A stretch of DNA of 64,000 nt, taken from contig CM060681.1 in assembly GCA_030686995.1 (NCBI GenBank), forward strand, positions 159,606,333 to 159,670,332. The letters run 5' to 3'. A model generated the notes under the pieces. It did no database searches. It saw only the letters and a program-made list of their open reading frames with translations, and was not told the origin of the DNA. This DNA is from Artemisia argyi (lineage: Eukaryota; Streptophyta; Magnoliopsida; Asterales; Asteraceae). The translations under genes and the position numbers were made by a program. This document shows positions 22,201 to 34,275 of the stretch, piece by piece. Position 1 is the first letter of the stretch; every line of letters starts with the position of its first letter.

Positions 22201-24230
22201 GTATAAAAGTAAATATAAAAGAAAGTGCAAACTGGACACGATGATTTATACTGGTTCGGTCACGGAGCTCCTCTCCGCCCTACTCCACTCCCCGAGTACC
22301 TAACTTGAGAGTTAGTTCACTAGATCAACAAGCTCCCTTCTCGACGAAGAAAACCTTACAAACGTCGCTTACACTTTTTCCGATACAAAGCTAAATACCA
22401 GGCTCTAGTTCGAGGTAGAACCAACCTAACATCACCTATACAATATTTCTGACACTAAGCTAGATATCGAGTTCTTTTACAAGGGTACAACCACTCATGT
22501 TATGTTTTATAGCCCAACATAAAATCCTTGAGTTTTATGGCACAAATAGATAAACCATCTAATCTAATTTGGTGAATATATTGTGATAATACAAAGATGT
22601 TTACAATAATGATCCATGACACAATTGTCTAATAGATATTAATGACTAATCGTAATGAACTTCCATTTATAGGAAGCCATCAATGGATGAAGATCACAAG
22701 TTCCCTAAGCTTGTTGTGATAGATCTTCATATATGTATGCTTACGGTGGATGATGACTCAAGATCTCCGAGCTTGCTTCACATGATCATTTCGGGAGTAT
22801 GCTTACAGCATAATGAAAGTTAGAAGTATTATTATCATGATAATGAGGGTGATTAATATATGTTACTACTGATCTAAATGTATAAAAACATATTAGAGAG
22901 AATGTGTGTTGAAGTGGTTAGCAAATGAGTGGACAATGGGTTGCTATTTATAGCCAACAAGGTTAGCAGACCAAGGAACCAAAAAATTAGTTCCGCAAGG
23001 TTCCACCCTTGTTACATTTTGGTTCCGCAGGTGTTTGACAAAAAAATCAAAAAATCTTTATCAAATCTTTCCAAAATATTTGCTATATCTTTCCTTGATT
23101 CTTTGAGTAGCAATATAAACAAGATATTCAACATATCTTCCAAAGATCTCAATATCTTCCAAAGATTTCAAAAATCTTCCAAAGATCTCAAAGATGATTC
23201 ATGCCATGATGTAATGACACATTTTCATTTTGATTAAAATGTAAACAAAAGTTTGTTTGTAAAATGTATTAGTTAACTAGTTAATATATGTTTAACAAGT
23301 TGTACCATGTTAGTTTATGTGTTACTAAAAATATTGAACTTCTTATGTTATTATAGGACTTAAGTTATTATGTCATGAACATCATTTTTAGAAGTATGTA
23401 AACACATTTGTGTTACTTAGACACCTAAAGTGCACTTTGTTACCTAATGTGGAACTTATCCTATTTGACACTTAAAATGCACTTTGACACCTAAAATACT
23501 TAAAGACTCTAAAAGCATTTTAAACATTTTAAATAATTTGTTAAGGGGTTTGATCATAATGTCACATAACAAACATGTATGAACCTATGTTGTAGCATAC
23601 GAGGACTCGAGACATTAAGAGATGTTGAATGTATGTTGAGACAAAATATGATTACGAGTAACTTGTACATTTTACATTAGGTATCCAGTTACACGTTTGT
23701 TATCAATTACAACAAACGAGACTGTATAGATTAAATATCGTAATATTTGCACTAAGAAACTCCCCCTTTTTTATTATAACAAAATAAGTAAACGTGATAG
23801 ATAGTAAAATGTAAAAAGTTACTTCTGTCTGTATTACCTTCTACATCACCTTCTCCATTTACACTCGTCCCCCCCTTTTGTCAAAACAAAAAGGGTGTGT
23901 CCTTGGAGTTTTAAACTTCGCTCCTCCCCGAATAGACGAGCTTATATCATCCCTAGTGAAGTTAAATTTTCTACTCCAATTCCCTATGGTTGTTGCATCT
24001 CCTAGGTTATTGCCCTTGTTTGGTAGCGGATCCATGGATCAAATTTAGACTCTTAACCTACATCAAGGTTAGTTTGGTGCAACATATAAAAAATATATGA
24101 GAAATTCATTGTGAAGAAAATGCACATAGCAAACGATACACGTGGTAAGCTATGTTAGCCGATCTTCTCTTCCTTTTTTTCAAAACACAAATGTGTGTCA
24201 AAGAGTGAGAATGATTATGAATGCGTGCGT
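22201..24230 (-). repeat. LTR-like repeat, copy A
   Basis: It shares with copy B (25,100-25,368 plus 55,012-56,281) the landmarks GATTTATA-TGGTTCGG, CGCCCTACTCCACTCC, GAGAAAACCTTACA-AC and ACAAAGCTAAAT-TCGAGTTCT. A minus-strand TATA box GGCTATAAATAG is at 22,944-22,955 with a GGAACC/GGTTCC-type hairpin beside it (22,975-22,997). The right side ends in C-rich tracts (CTCCCCCTTTTTT at 23,761; CCCCCCCTTTTGTC at 23,869), which on the minus strand are polypurine tracts. The layout fits a minus-strand LTR followed by its polypurine region, but I cannot fix the ends or class. Confidence 0.45.
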
Positions 24231-24625
24231 GCTCCCCCTTGACGGTTGCTCCCCCTTGATCAAGGCATCAAGGTATGATTAAAAAGCTACAAAACAAATA
24301 TTAGTGCAAAACTATATTCGTCTTTGAGCGAGTATGTGACATATAATAAAGTGTGTATAAGATGCATTCTATAAATGCTTGACGGAAGCTCCCCTTGCTC
24401 TAGGGCGTCAAGATGAACCGACAAAACAAATATTAGTATAATAGAAGCTTTGTCTTTAGACAAATATGTCATATACAACCAAGTGTCTAGACGATGCAAT
24501 ATGCGTGCTTGATGGATATTCCTCCTAGTTCGAGGGTGTCAAGAAGCACCTAAAATAAGGAAAATAATTGATTCAAACTTCATCCTTAGATGAGTATGTT
24601 ATATACAATCGAGTGTATATGATGA
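24231..24625 (-). repeat. three degenerate ~130-bp tandem repeats with purine tracts
   Basis: Units begin near 24,239, 24,379 and 24,508. Each has a CTTGA-GG / GCTCC(C)CCTTG / AGGGCGTCAAG core, then ACAAAACAAATATTAGT, then CTTTAGA-AAATATGTCATATACAA and AGTGTATA-GATGCA. On the minus strand the cores are AAGGGGGAGC purine tracts. A similar core (ACTCCCCCTGATTCGAGGGC) recurs at 56,457 beside copy B. Multiple purine tracts ahead of a 3' LTR are known in Sirevirus-type copia elements, so that is one possible identity. Confidence 0.55.
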
Positions 24626-25099
24626 TGAATCTATAATGAGAGAATTAGTGCAATACATTTCATCTTTTGACAAAGAAAAATAAGATGTATATATGCAATA
24701 TATAAATGATATAACTCAACGATCTCATATAGTCTTCTAGTAAGACTTATAATCATAAGAAAAACGAGAATATAATATGATAAAAGCCTACAAAATCATG
24801 CCTAGAAAGAAGATATGAAGTGAAGTTGGAATATTAAGAGTTAGAGTGAGTGGTGCTAGTGTTGGTGTCGGTTTACTAGTAGGATTCATAGGAGGTCGTG
24901 GTGATAACTTGATAGATGACTAAAGATTGATTAAAGTAGGTTTTTCGCTAATCCATGGTGGAGATGATCAATGAAGATGGTGATGGAAGGTGGTGGTCAA
25001 ACCGTAGACAACTGTTAAAGAATTAGAAACTCAAATGCTATAACAAACATAAAAATAAAAAATATGAACTCATGAAATCCTTATCTAAAAGTCACATCT

Positions 25100-25368
25100 C
25101 GAAGGATATTGTGGAAAACTAGAAGGGGGGTTGAATAGTTTTATGTCTTTTTCAAAATTTATTATGAAAACTTTTGTTTGCTTTTAAAAGCTTTGATTCG
25201 AGTTTTATGCAACCTCAACACTTGGACAATATGGTCAATTATATACGTGTCTTTTCAATTTTTTGTAAAAGCTTAGTTTTATGAATGGAACTTTTATTGA
25301 TCTTTATGTGAAATCAACACTTGCAAAATATGAATAATTATAACTATGTATGAGAATAACAAATTAAG
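25100..25368 (-). repeat. LTR-like repeat, copy B, left part
   Basis: This starts around AACTAGAAGGGGGGTTGAAT, a phrase that opens a widespread plant repeat. It is cut at 25,368 by gypsy 2 and resumes at 55,012. Flanks of gypsy 2 are TTAAG and GTAAG. Confidence 0.55.
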
Positions 25369-26822
25369 TGATACGCGGGATTGCGACTCTCAACAGGTTT
25401 TACCTCTCAAGGGATCTTGAAAAGCTTGCAATCCCCGCCAGGCAGTGTACCTGATCGTTGTAGTATAGTATAGTGACAAGTACCGGGGGATTGATCGTTC
25501 AACTCAGGAATAGTGTCGCTAGGATTAGAAAGCCTACTAAACTAGGTCTAGAGGTGAGGGATGATTCTTTTTGTATTTTTTATATTTTATAAAAGCAAGT
25601 AAAATCTCAGGTTTTGAAGGAGTGGGCGGAATTAGTTGCTAGTCAACTAACCCAATTAACTACAAATGCAATCAAAATAAAATAAAAGGAAATGAAAATT
25701 AAACTAATGTGATTATGTGGTGGAAACAATAATGAGAAAAGTTGTGTTTACTTAGATTTCATTGCTCCCTAGATATCTTTTACTGGTTGATTAGCTTGTT
25801 ACAATTGCATGGATGACGGGTTATATTCCTTAATACTAGTCGTAGGGCCGTGTACAATATTCGTTATTATTTCCTAACTCTATAAGATCCTACTTCACTC
25901 CTATGTCGAGCCGACTAAAAGCTCCTAACATGGGATCATTAGAATTCACTTATGCATTAAATACAACAAAAAATCATAGTACACCTCCGATCATGTTTCT
26001 TAAGACGTTCAAGCAAGCTATCAATGGAAGTCTACCAGTTTTCCTAAGCCTAACATCGAATTCAATCATCCACAAAAATTATAAGCAAACAATCAACCAA
26101 TAATCAACCTCTAGGTTTCACTACATCTAAGCAAACACAATAAAAACCTAGCCTAGCATGTTAAAAGAAAGACAAGCATAAGATGGAATCAAACAACACA
26201 TAGACATATTGAATGATTATTGGAAGACATATCTTTATTCAAACATGGAAGAAAGAAGGGTTTGAAACCCCTGCAATATGATGAAAATTCGACCTAGAGT
26301 TTGTGCTCCTAATGTTTCACACTTTATAAAGAAAAATTGGAAAAATATATATAGATTAAACTCCTGACGGCGTCATGTTATAGGGTCTGACGCCGTAAAC
26401 TCGCCGCCAATATAAAATTGGTATTGCCTATATCCACTCTTGACGTCGTCATGTGTAAATATACTCTGGGCCGTCACTTGCATTTTGACCCTGACGGCCT
26501 TGGTGACGCCGTCAGGCCAAATATACTAAAAAATGTTCTAGACCGTCACGTGTATTTTCCACTTCTACCTCTTTTGCCACTCTTGACGCCGTCATGTGTT
26601 AGATCTTGACGTCGTCAGGTACTGTTCCCAGCATGGAATTTGAGACTTTGCCATTTTCTTCACTTTTATGCTCCAAAAACGTCCAAAATGCTTCCTTTTC
26701 CATATTTCTCCTCAAAAGTACCTAAAATGACAAAAGGAACGATTTAGGGCAGTAATTGATCAAATAATCACGAATTCGGGCTTAAATGACCCCCTAAAAG
26801 CAGAACACTTTTTGCCTCATCA
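25369..26822 (-). repeat. gypsy 2 3' LTR, complete (1,454 bp)
   Basis: TGATACGCGG at the left and GCCTCATCA at the right. The minus-strand U3 holds the TGACGNCGTCA cluster (26,364-26,615) with a TATATATA box at about 26,347-26,354. The polypurine tract follows directly at 26,823-26,837 (minus strand AAGTGTAAGGGTATT). Confidence 0.88.
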
Positions 26823-29449
26823 AATACCCTTACACTTGAGATTTGCTTGTCCTCAAGCAAATGCGCTTTTATTCTAATCAAAATACAAGTTAGGGGTCAT
26901 TTAACACTAATATAAAAGTAATTACAACAAATAATTGTTCCACTAAAAACCAAAAACAAGCACGGTGGTTATACACTAGTACCTCACAAATAGTGTTTAG
27001 ATACTCACATCTCTCGGGTGTAATAAAGTATATATCACAATAAGGAAATGGAAAACATCTCTCACTACCTATAATAGCAAATAGATTACCATAGGCTTGG
27101 GAAAAGATCAAACCTCCACCACTTGGCATAAGCACCTAGGATAAACTATCAAAGAGGTCTTTTAAAGGGTTATAACGTTAGGTGTAGGGATATGGAAAAC
27201 ACGGTTTTGTTGGATAAAGGCAATATTTACTGGTGGCGAGTTAATCATCTTGGTTAATTACATGTACAATATGGCGTTGCTAAGCCAAGACTCGACTCAA
27301 CTTAAGCTAATAAATCAAAAATAACAAAAACTTAAAACAAACATAAAATGAAACGGGATGGTAGTCCGTATGTTTTTTTTATCTTTTTCTTTTTCTTGAT
27401 TTTTCGTTTTTTTTTATTTTATTTTTTATTTTTTTATTTATTTTTTACATACACTCTTACCCTACCATCCAAAATAATACATCATAGGGGATTTACGTCC
27501 CCTTACACTTGAACTTTTACATACTGTACAATAAACTACTCTAATAACTCGAATCATGATAATCAAAACACTTGGAGTACTTTTTAAGATTAACGCACAT
27601 ATGGGGGTAATAATTTGATGTTTTTCCCCATTACTCCATAACACATGTACTTTATCCATGAGTCCCAATCGTCCCAAAATAATATGTACAAGATATGACT
27701 CGACTTAGCAACCATGTAATCAATTAGATAATTAATTAAGAGTTTAAACATATAACAATAATGCACTAAAGATGAGTTTATAAAAGGAAGGCTAAGGCGA
27801 TTTGGTTGCACATTTGGGTGGATTGTTAACAAATTCACCCTTAAGTAAAATGCTTAAAGTTAGAAACGAAAAGATAGGCTCGGAGGGGTGTACTAGGGGT
27901 TTTGTGTACTAAAAATGAGTACAACGCTAAGGTGTAGGAAAATTAATTGACTTTGCTAGTCAAGTAATATGACTTAAATGGTCAAGTAATTATGATACGG
28001 GTTTAACACAAGAGTGATCCTAATGCCTCTTATCATGTAGTAAATCCTACTACACGAATGTAGTCTCACTAGCGGTCTCGGAATGCATCACTAACGCAAG
28101 TTCTAGAATCTAAATACTACCGCCACACTCATAAGCACTAAGGCTTCTCCTAACAAGTCTAGGGGCGAACCTCACTTAGTAGAAGGCCGGTACGAGTCTT
28201 TGACGCCTCAACTAACGGATGCTAACTAGTGCACTTCTTGGATCGCTGGCGCGTTACTTGCATAACGGATGGTCACCAAGTCATACACTAGCGCTGGCAC
28301 GTTAGCCAATTAATCTAATACTCGGATGGTCACTACCTTTTTTGATAAAATTTTTGAGGGGTACGGTTTTTTTTGTGCTAGTCATACAACTCCTATCCAT
28401 GAGACGCTTGTTAAGGATAAAGTTTCACTCATAAATGTTGTAAAAAAATTTAAATTTGGCGCTAAAATTGCACTAATAAGTATTTCTCTTAGTTTTATTA
28501 CACACCTACTATCAAACAAACAAACTCAAGTGCAATTGTATCCTATAAGGTATCATCATTTACCCTCCCCTTACACTTAGGATGGACATTGTCCCCAATG
28601 TTCAATTAAAGGATGTAAAAGTAAAGCAGTAAAAGAATGAAAACAAATACTCCCCTGATTCGTTCGATGTGGATAGTGTGTCAACAAGGTTAGATCTTCC
28701 TCCAAGAAAATGAACGTTGAAAGCTTCCCTCCCGAAATATAAATCATCTTCTTGTCATATATAACCTGTTAAACCTGAGAAAACAATCAAGGCAAACCAC
28801 GCATAAAATCAGCGGCAATCTGTATATACTAAAAATAATCCTAGAAAACAATTTAAGATATAATGCTTGTGGAATGAATGTTTGCAGATTTCCTGGAGTT
28901 TATAAAACTAAAGAATCAACAAAAACTTTAAAACTCCGGTTTAAACAAAACTCGCAAAATTTTTCAGAATTTTAGTACCTGACACCGTCAGGTTGTAATT
29001 CATGCCGCCGTCAGAATGTTCCTGGAAAAATCTTATGTTAGGTTTCCGGAAAATTTCTAGAAAAACTTAAGCCTTACTTCCTGGAAAATCCTGCAAAACA
29101 TCATTATGACTCGATACAAGCATTTGACTCTAACAAATACTAATACACATGCTCATTTAATATCGTAGCGAATCATGCTCATTTTCGTTCTTATAAATAA
29201 ATTTAGATTTCCCTTACACTTAGCTTTTGCAAAATACCTTTATATGTAATTAAGACAAAGTTAAAAACAAAATAAAGCATTTTCACTATTTACTTTGAAA
29301 CATGGTTTACCAACAATAAAAATAAAACACGCATACGGAAACAAATAAAATCAAACAAACAAATAAAAACACACAAAACATGGGTTGCCTCCCAAGAAGC
29401 ACTTTTCTTTATTTACGAGTCTTGTAGCTAGACTCAAGGTCATGGGCTA
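26823..29449 (-). other. gypsy 2 noncoding 3' internal region
   Basis: 2.6 kb without a conserved ORF. It opens with the polypurine tract (26,823-26,837) and a hairpin-forming CTTGTCCTCAAGCAAATG. CCCCTTACACTT recurs at 27,500 and 28,567 and CCCTTACACTTAG at 29,212. A TTTTTCTTTTT-rich run lies at 27,372-27,445. A block at 28,140-28,340 (GGCGCGTTACTTGCATAACGGATGG with near repeats) is absent from gypsy 1. Confidence 0.6.
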
Positions 29450-30529
29450 TTACGTGACCTCGTCATTGGTCACATTCTCTAGGTCATCCTCAATCTTAGT
29501 TTTGTATTTCGGACCTAGTTGCAAACATTCCTTGTAGAAACCGAATATTCTACTCATGACATAGTCTACTCCTCTACGCCTATCCTCATCATTCCTATAG
29601 TAAACCGCTTGCTTGTGTTCCTTTTCAAAGTTTGATAGAAGACGGAATTGTTCAATCTTATAGGGCATTTGGTAAGCTATTTCATCGTCGTCATCCTTGA
29701 ATCTAACTATCCCTAGGGACGGGTCATAATTCATCTTAGAGGCCTCAACAAACGGTTTTTCGAATACTACTTGACTTAAACAACCATCTATTACTGGACG
29801 AATGTCCTCTATAATCACAAATTTGCCTAAAAAGACATGTAATCCTTTCACTCTTCCTACAAAGTTGCTCATCCAACCCGTGTTGGGCATCATCCTATAT
29901 CCAAGTTGCTTCTTCATTACCAGTTATAATAGGTCCTAGTCATAATGTTTATGGGAGATCTAAGATCTATGTAGGCTTTCCATACATGCATATGCCCAAT
30001 ATTGCATGGTATGATGATGTTAGAGGGATCACCCGATTTAATGAGTGGTGAACCAAGGACGTATGGTGTCTCGGGGTCATCGAATAGATCCTTGTGGTAT
30101 TCCCGTTCTTCCTTGGTGGGTAACTTATCAAAGTATTCCTCTACATTTTCTACTTCCTCTAACTTTTCTTCCTTCATATCCTCAACTTCCTTAATCTCAT
30201 CCTTAGATCCAGTTTCTATTCCAACTTCATCCTTGTCACTTTCTTCTATATTCTTATCTATTGGTTTAACGGTGACAACATTCACAAAGTGAGCGTGTTT
30301 GGATGATGAGGGGTCCTTAATTTGGATACCGCTACTAGTGTCCCTAGTGTCCTTCCTAGGTGTAGTTAGCACTTGGTTGTTGATGGCTTTCAACAAGTTG
30401 TCAATTTTATTGGTCATCTCCGTTTGTTGTTGATTGAATTCGGTTTCAAACTTAGCTATGCGAGCTTCTTGAGATGCCATAAACTTGGACATTAATCCTT
30501 CAAGATTGTTGGTACTACCATAGTTATTG
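29450..30529 (-). pseudogene. gypsy 2 gag C-terminus and retropepsin-like domain
   Basis: This continues the gag from 31,980. It opens with a coiled coil (MSKFMASQEARIAKFETEFN), then an acidic Glu/Lys linker, a PYVLGSPLIKSGDPSNIIIP block and the retropepsin-like core IGHMHVWKAYIDLRSPINIM. The D-T/S-G motif is replaced by D-L-R-S-P, so no proteolysis is expected. A frameshift near 29,920 and a small deletion inside the second lobe (GKF joined to VIIEDIRPVID) precede the FEKPFVEASKM block and a conserved tail ending NDEVT at 29,450. Unlike gypsy 1 there is one such domain, not two. With insertions removed the gag-to-NDEVT ORF is about 750 codons. Confidence 0.7.
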
Positions 30530-30534
30530 GAAGG

Positions 30535-31979
30535 TGATGAGGCGAAAAGTGTGCCACTTTTAAGGGGTCATTTAAGCCCGAATTCGAGATTATTTGATCA
30601 ATTATTGCCCTAAATCGTTCCTTTTGTTATTTTAGGTACTTTTGGAGAGAAATCTGGAAAAAGAAGCATTTTGGACGTTTTTGGAGCATTAAAGTGAAGA
30701 AAACGGCAAAGTCTCAATTTTCCTTGCTGGGAACAGTACCTGACGGCGTCAAAACTCTCCACATGACGGCGTCAAGAGTTACAAAAGAGGTGGAAGTGGA
30801 AAATACACGTGACGATCTAGAGAGTTTTTAAGCTTAGGACCTGACGGCGTCACCAATGCCGTCAGGGTCCAATTACTAGTGACGGCCCAGAGCACAACTA
30901 CACATGATGGCGTCACAAATGGATCTAGGCAATACAATTTTTATCATGGTGGCGAGCTGACGGCGTCACAACCTAACACATGACGCCGTCACAATGTATA
31001 ATCTATATATAGTTTTCCTAATTTCATTCATTAGTCTGCAACTTTGAGGGAATAAACCCTAGTCCAAATTTTATCAGCTTTTCAAGGGTTTCAACCCCTT
31101 GATTCTTTCATGTTCAATTAAAGATAAGTATCCCTTCAAATCATTCAATATGTCTATGTGTTGTTTGATTATATCTTACGCTTGTCTTCTATTTAACATG
31201 CTAGGCTAGATTTCTCTTGTGTTTGCTTAGATGTAGTGAAACCTAGATGTTAATTATGGGTTGATTGTTTGTCTATAATTGTTACGGATGATTGTATTCG
31301 ATGTTAGTCTTAAGAAAACTGGCAGACTTCCATTGGTAACTTGCTTGAACGTCTTAAGAAACATGATCGGAGGTGTACTATGATTTTTGGTTGTATTTAA
31401 TGCATAGGAGAATTCTAATGATCCCATGTTAGGAGCTTCTGACGGCTCGACATAGGAGTGAAGTAGGATCCTATAGAGTTAGGGAATATTGTACACGGCC
31501 CTACGACTAGTATTAAGGAATATGACCCGTCATCCATGCAATTGTAACAAATTAATCAACCTGTAAAAGATATCTAAGGAGTAATGAAATCTAAGTAAAC
31601 ACAACTTTCCTCATTATTGTTTCCACCACACTAGTATAATTAGTTTAATTTTCATTTCTTTTATTTTATTTTGATTCCATCTGTAGTTTATTGGGTTAGT
31701 TGTCTAGTAACTAATTTCGCCCACTCCTTCAAAACCCGTGATTTTAATTGCTTTCTATAAAATATAAAAATACACAAAGAATCATCCCTCACCTCTAGAC
31801 CTAGTTTAGGAGGCTTTCTAATCCTAGCAACACTATTCCTGACTTGAACGATCAATCCCCCGGTACTTGTCACTATACTATACTACAACGATCAGGTACA
31901 CAGCCTGGTGGGGGTTGTAAGCTTCTCGAGATCCCTTGAGAGGTAAAACCTGTTGCGAGGGTGCGATCCCCACGTATCA
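30535..31979 (+). mobile_element. solo LTR of the gypsy 1/2 family, TSD GAAGG
   Basis: This is a 1,445-bp LTR inverted relative to its host element: it starts TGATGAGG (complement of the family LTR end) and ends CGTATCA (complement of the family start). The 5-mer GAAGG flanks it exactly at 30,530-30,534 and 31,980-31,984. No internal sequence is present, so the element has lost its body by LTR-LTR recombination. It splits gypsy 2 gag between the zinc-knuckle region and the coiled coil; the codon phase is continuous once the LTR plus one TSD copy is removed. Confidence 0.93.
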
Positions 31980-33150
31980 GAAGGATTGCTGTTGAAAGTA
32001 CGGTTAGAGGGTGGACCGTTTGGTTGGTAACGATTAGGTGGATTGGAAGAATTGTTTTGGGGCACGTTTTGGTTTTGTTTCCACCTAAGGTTTGGGTGAT
32101 TTTTCCAAGAAGGGTTGTATGAATCACCGTAAGGGTTTGGCTCAGGTTTGAAAGTGTACCACTTGTCTCCTGCTTCGTCGGTACGCGAGGATGCGTAATC
32201 CGCAAAAGCTTGTCCTAGGAGTACCACGCAATCACGAGTGTCATAGGGACCACTACATAATTCGCATGAAGAAGTGATTTTTTTCACTTGGCTTGAAGTC
32301 TTAGGAGCTTCGTAGGATTTCATGAGAAACTTGACTTGGTCCTTAAGTTCCATGATCCTACAGTCGGGAGTGCTAGAATTGTTCGAAGGCAAAGATATTG
32401 CCTTGACCGTTTTATTCAAATCACGGGGATCATTCTAACTTTCGTTGTCATAGAGAGCAAGATCTTCTATGAGTTCCCATGATTCTTCCGCATTTAGATC
32501 ACGTAGCTTGCCACCGGCCGATTGGTCAATGGTTCGCCTTGTGGAGAGATCGATATGGTCATAGAAGATTTGGACTTGGAGCCAAAGATCTATGCCATGA
32601 TGAGGGACTTTTCTGAGTAAGTCCTTGAAACGAGTCCATGCTTCATAGAAAGTTTCACCTTGACGTTGTTGGAACATCAAGATATCATTTCTAAGCTTAG
32701 TAGTTCTCCCCAGTGGGAAAAATTGAGCAAGGAAACGAGAAGTAAGATCATCCCAAGAGGTGATGGATCCCGCGGGTAAAAGTTCAAGCCATTGATTACC
32801 TTGGTCACGTAGAGAGAATTGGAATAGACGTAATCGTGTTGTCTCTCTAGTTGCAACATCAAGGTCTATGGAATCTATGATTTTTAGGAAATCATTGTGA
32901 AGTTGATTAGGATCTTCGGAACGAAGTCCATGGAATGCACATCCACTTTGTACCAACCGAATGCTGTCGGATAGCAAGGGGGACACATTGGCTCCTTGAG
33001 TGAGCTCAATGGTGTTTCGATAGCCTTGGAGGCTAGGACGGGAATACTCTCCTAAAGTTCGGGTCTAGGAGGTTGGTTTGCTAGTGGTGGGTTTTGTGGG
33101 AGGTTTTGTTGTGGTGGGTTAATGGGATCCAAGACATTACCACCTTCCAT
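31980..33150 (-). pseudogene. gypsy 2 gag N-terminal and capsid region
   Basis: The start is the ATG at 33,148-33,150 (MEGGNVLDPINPP). A one-base deletion near 33,063 relative to gypsy 1 shifts the frame. The capsid domain is open from 32,986 to 32,435 (FSLRDQGNQWLELLPAGSIT, FLAQFFPLGRTTKLRND). A single in-frame stop at 32,435-32,437 replaces a Trp present in gypsy 1. The knuckle reads CELCSGPYDTRDC, with Tyr instead of the His seen in gypsy 1 (CSGPH), so zinc binding is probably weakened. An Asn/Pro-rich spacer leads into the solo LTR. Otherwise well preserved, suggesting recent activity. Confidence 0.8.
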
Positions 33151-33297
33151 GATGTCGGATGGTAATGGTTACAAACAAAGGAACAAAGAAATGAGATAGA
33201 CTAAAGAAAACCTAAAAATAAAAATAAAAATCTTACTAGAAAGGAATCAAGCAAGTAGACCTAATAAAAAGAAATTCTAACCTAGACAATAACTATT

Positions 33298-33314
33298 CCC
33301 CGGCAACGGCGCCA
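33298..33314 (-). other. gypsy 2 primer binding site (tRNA-Asp)
   Basis: The minus strand reads TGGCGCCGTTGCCGGGG, a perfect match to the expected tRNA-Asp complement, six bases (AGTTTT) from the LTR. Confidence 0.9.
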
Positions 33315-33320
33315 AAAACT

Positions 33321-33768
33321 TGATACGCGGGATTGCGCCCTCGCAACAAGTTTTACCTCTCAAGTGATCTTGAGAAGCTTGCAATCCCCGCCAGGCAGTG
33401 TACCTGATCGTTGTAGTGAAGTAGGAGCTTATAGAGTTAGGGAATATTGTACACGGCCCTACGACTAGTATTAAGGAATATAATCCGTCATCCATGCAAT
33501 TGTAACAAGCTAATCAACCGGTAAAAGATATCTTGGGAGTAATGAAATCTAAGTAAACATAGCTTTTCTCATTATTGTTTCCACCACATAACCACATTAG
33601 TTTAATTTTCATTTCCTTTTATTTTATTTTGATTGCATTTTTAGTTAATTGGGTTAGTTGACTAGCAACTAATTCCGCCCACTCTTTCAAAACCTGAGAT
33701 TTTACTTGCTTTTAGTTAATTGGGTTAGTTGACTAGCAACTAATTCCCTAACTCTATAAGATCCTACT
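33321..33768 (-). repeat. gypsy 2 5' LTR, first part, internally rearranged
   Basis: It runs as expected for about 97 bases (to GATCGTTGTAGT at 33,417), then switches to the opposite orientation (33,418-33,747), with TTAATTGGGTTAGTTGACTA present twice, then returns to forward orientation (CTAACTCTATAAGATCCTAC) until copia E begins at 33,769. About 130 bases of normal LTR sequence are lost. The rest of the LTR is at 54,078-55,011. Confidence 0.75.
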
Positions 33769-34264
33769 TGTTGATCCCTGTTGAGCAAACGATCTTATAT
33801 AGAAGTTGACTTAATTAAAACACTTAAGCTAAAATGCGGAATATTAAAGCTTAACTTAAGAAGAACAATTCACTATCAATACTTCAATATATTAATAATA
33901 CGAGCACTCGACAATGCTAGGGTTTTACAACCTTGAAGTGTAAACGAAACTAAAACAAATACGTACACAAAACTAACCTTAGGATCTTCCTTTTATAGGC
34001 AAAGGAGTCCTACTAGGTTTACAATACCTTTCTATGCAAGATAAGAATATTCTAGATACATAAGATATACACTCAATCTATTCCATACTTATCTATTACA
34101 TGTACATGCATATCTCTTTAGCAGTAGATTCCACTAGCAGTATTTTGCAATAGCAACACTTTGGATGACAACAGCAGAATCTTTATCCTTAGCAGCACTC
34201 TCACCTTAACAGCAGTTTCACCAAGCAGCAGGTTTAACTTAGTAGCATAATTCAAAACCCAACA
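33769..34264 (-). repeat. copia E 3' LTR (496 bp)
   Basis: TGTTGATCCC at left, AACCCAACA at right; the minus strand starts TGTTGGGTTTTG. It contains a string of GCAGCA-type triplets (34,120-34,250) and CCTTTTATAGG near 33,990-34,000, the minus-strand TATA box. Confidence 0.92.
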
Positions 34265-34275
34265 ATCCTCCCCTA
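34265..34275 (-). other. copia E polypurine tract
   Basis: The minus strand reads AGGGGAGGAT directly before the 3' LTR, the expected plus-strand primer of reverse transcription. Confidence 0.75.

Noticed and set aside
23761..24250. CRISPR-like spaced repeats
   Set aside because: The repeats are degenerate, unequal in length and part of a plant retroelement-like purine-tract region.
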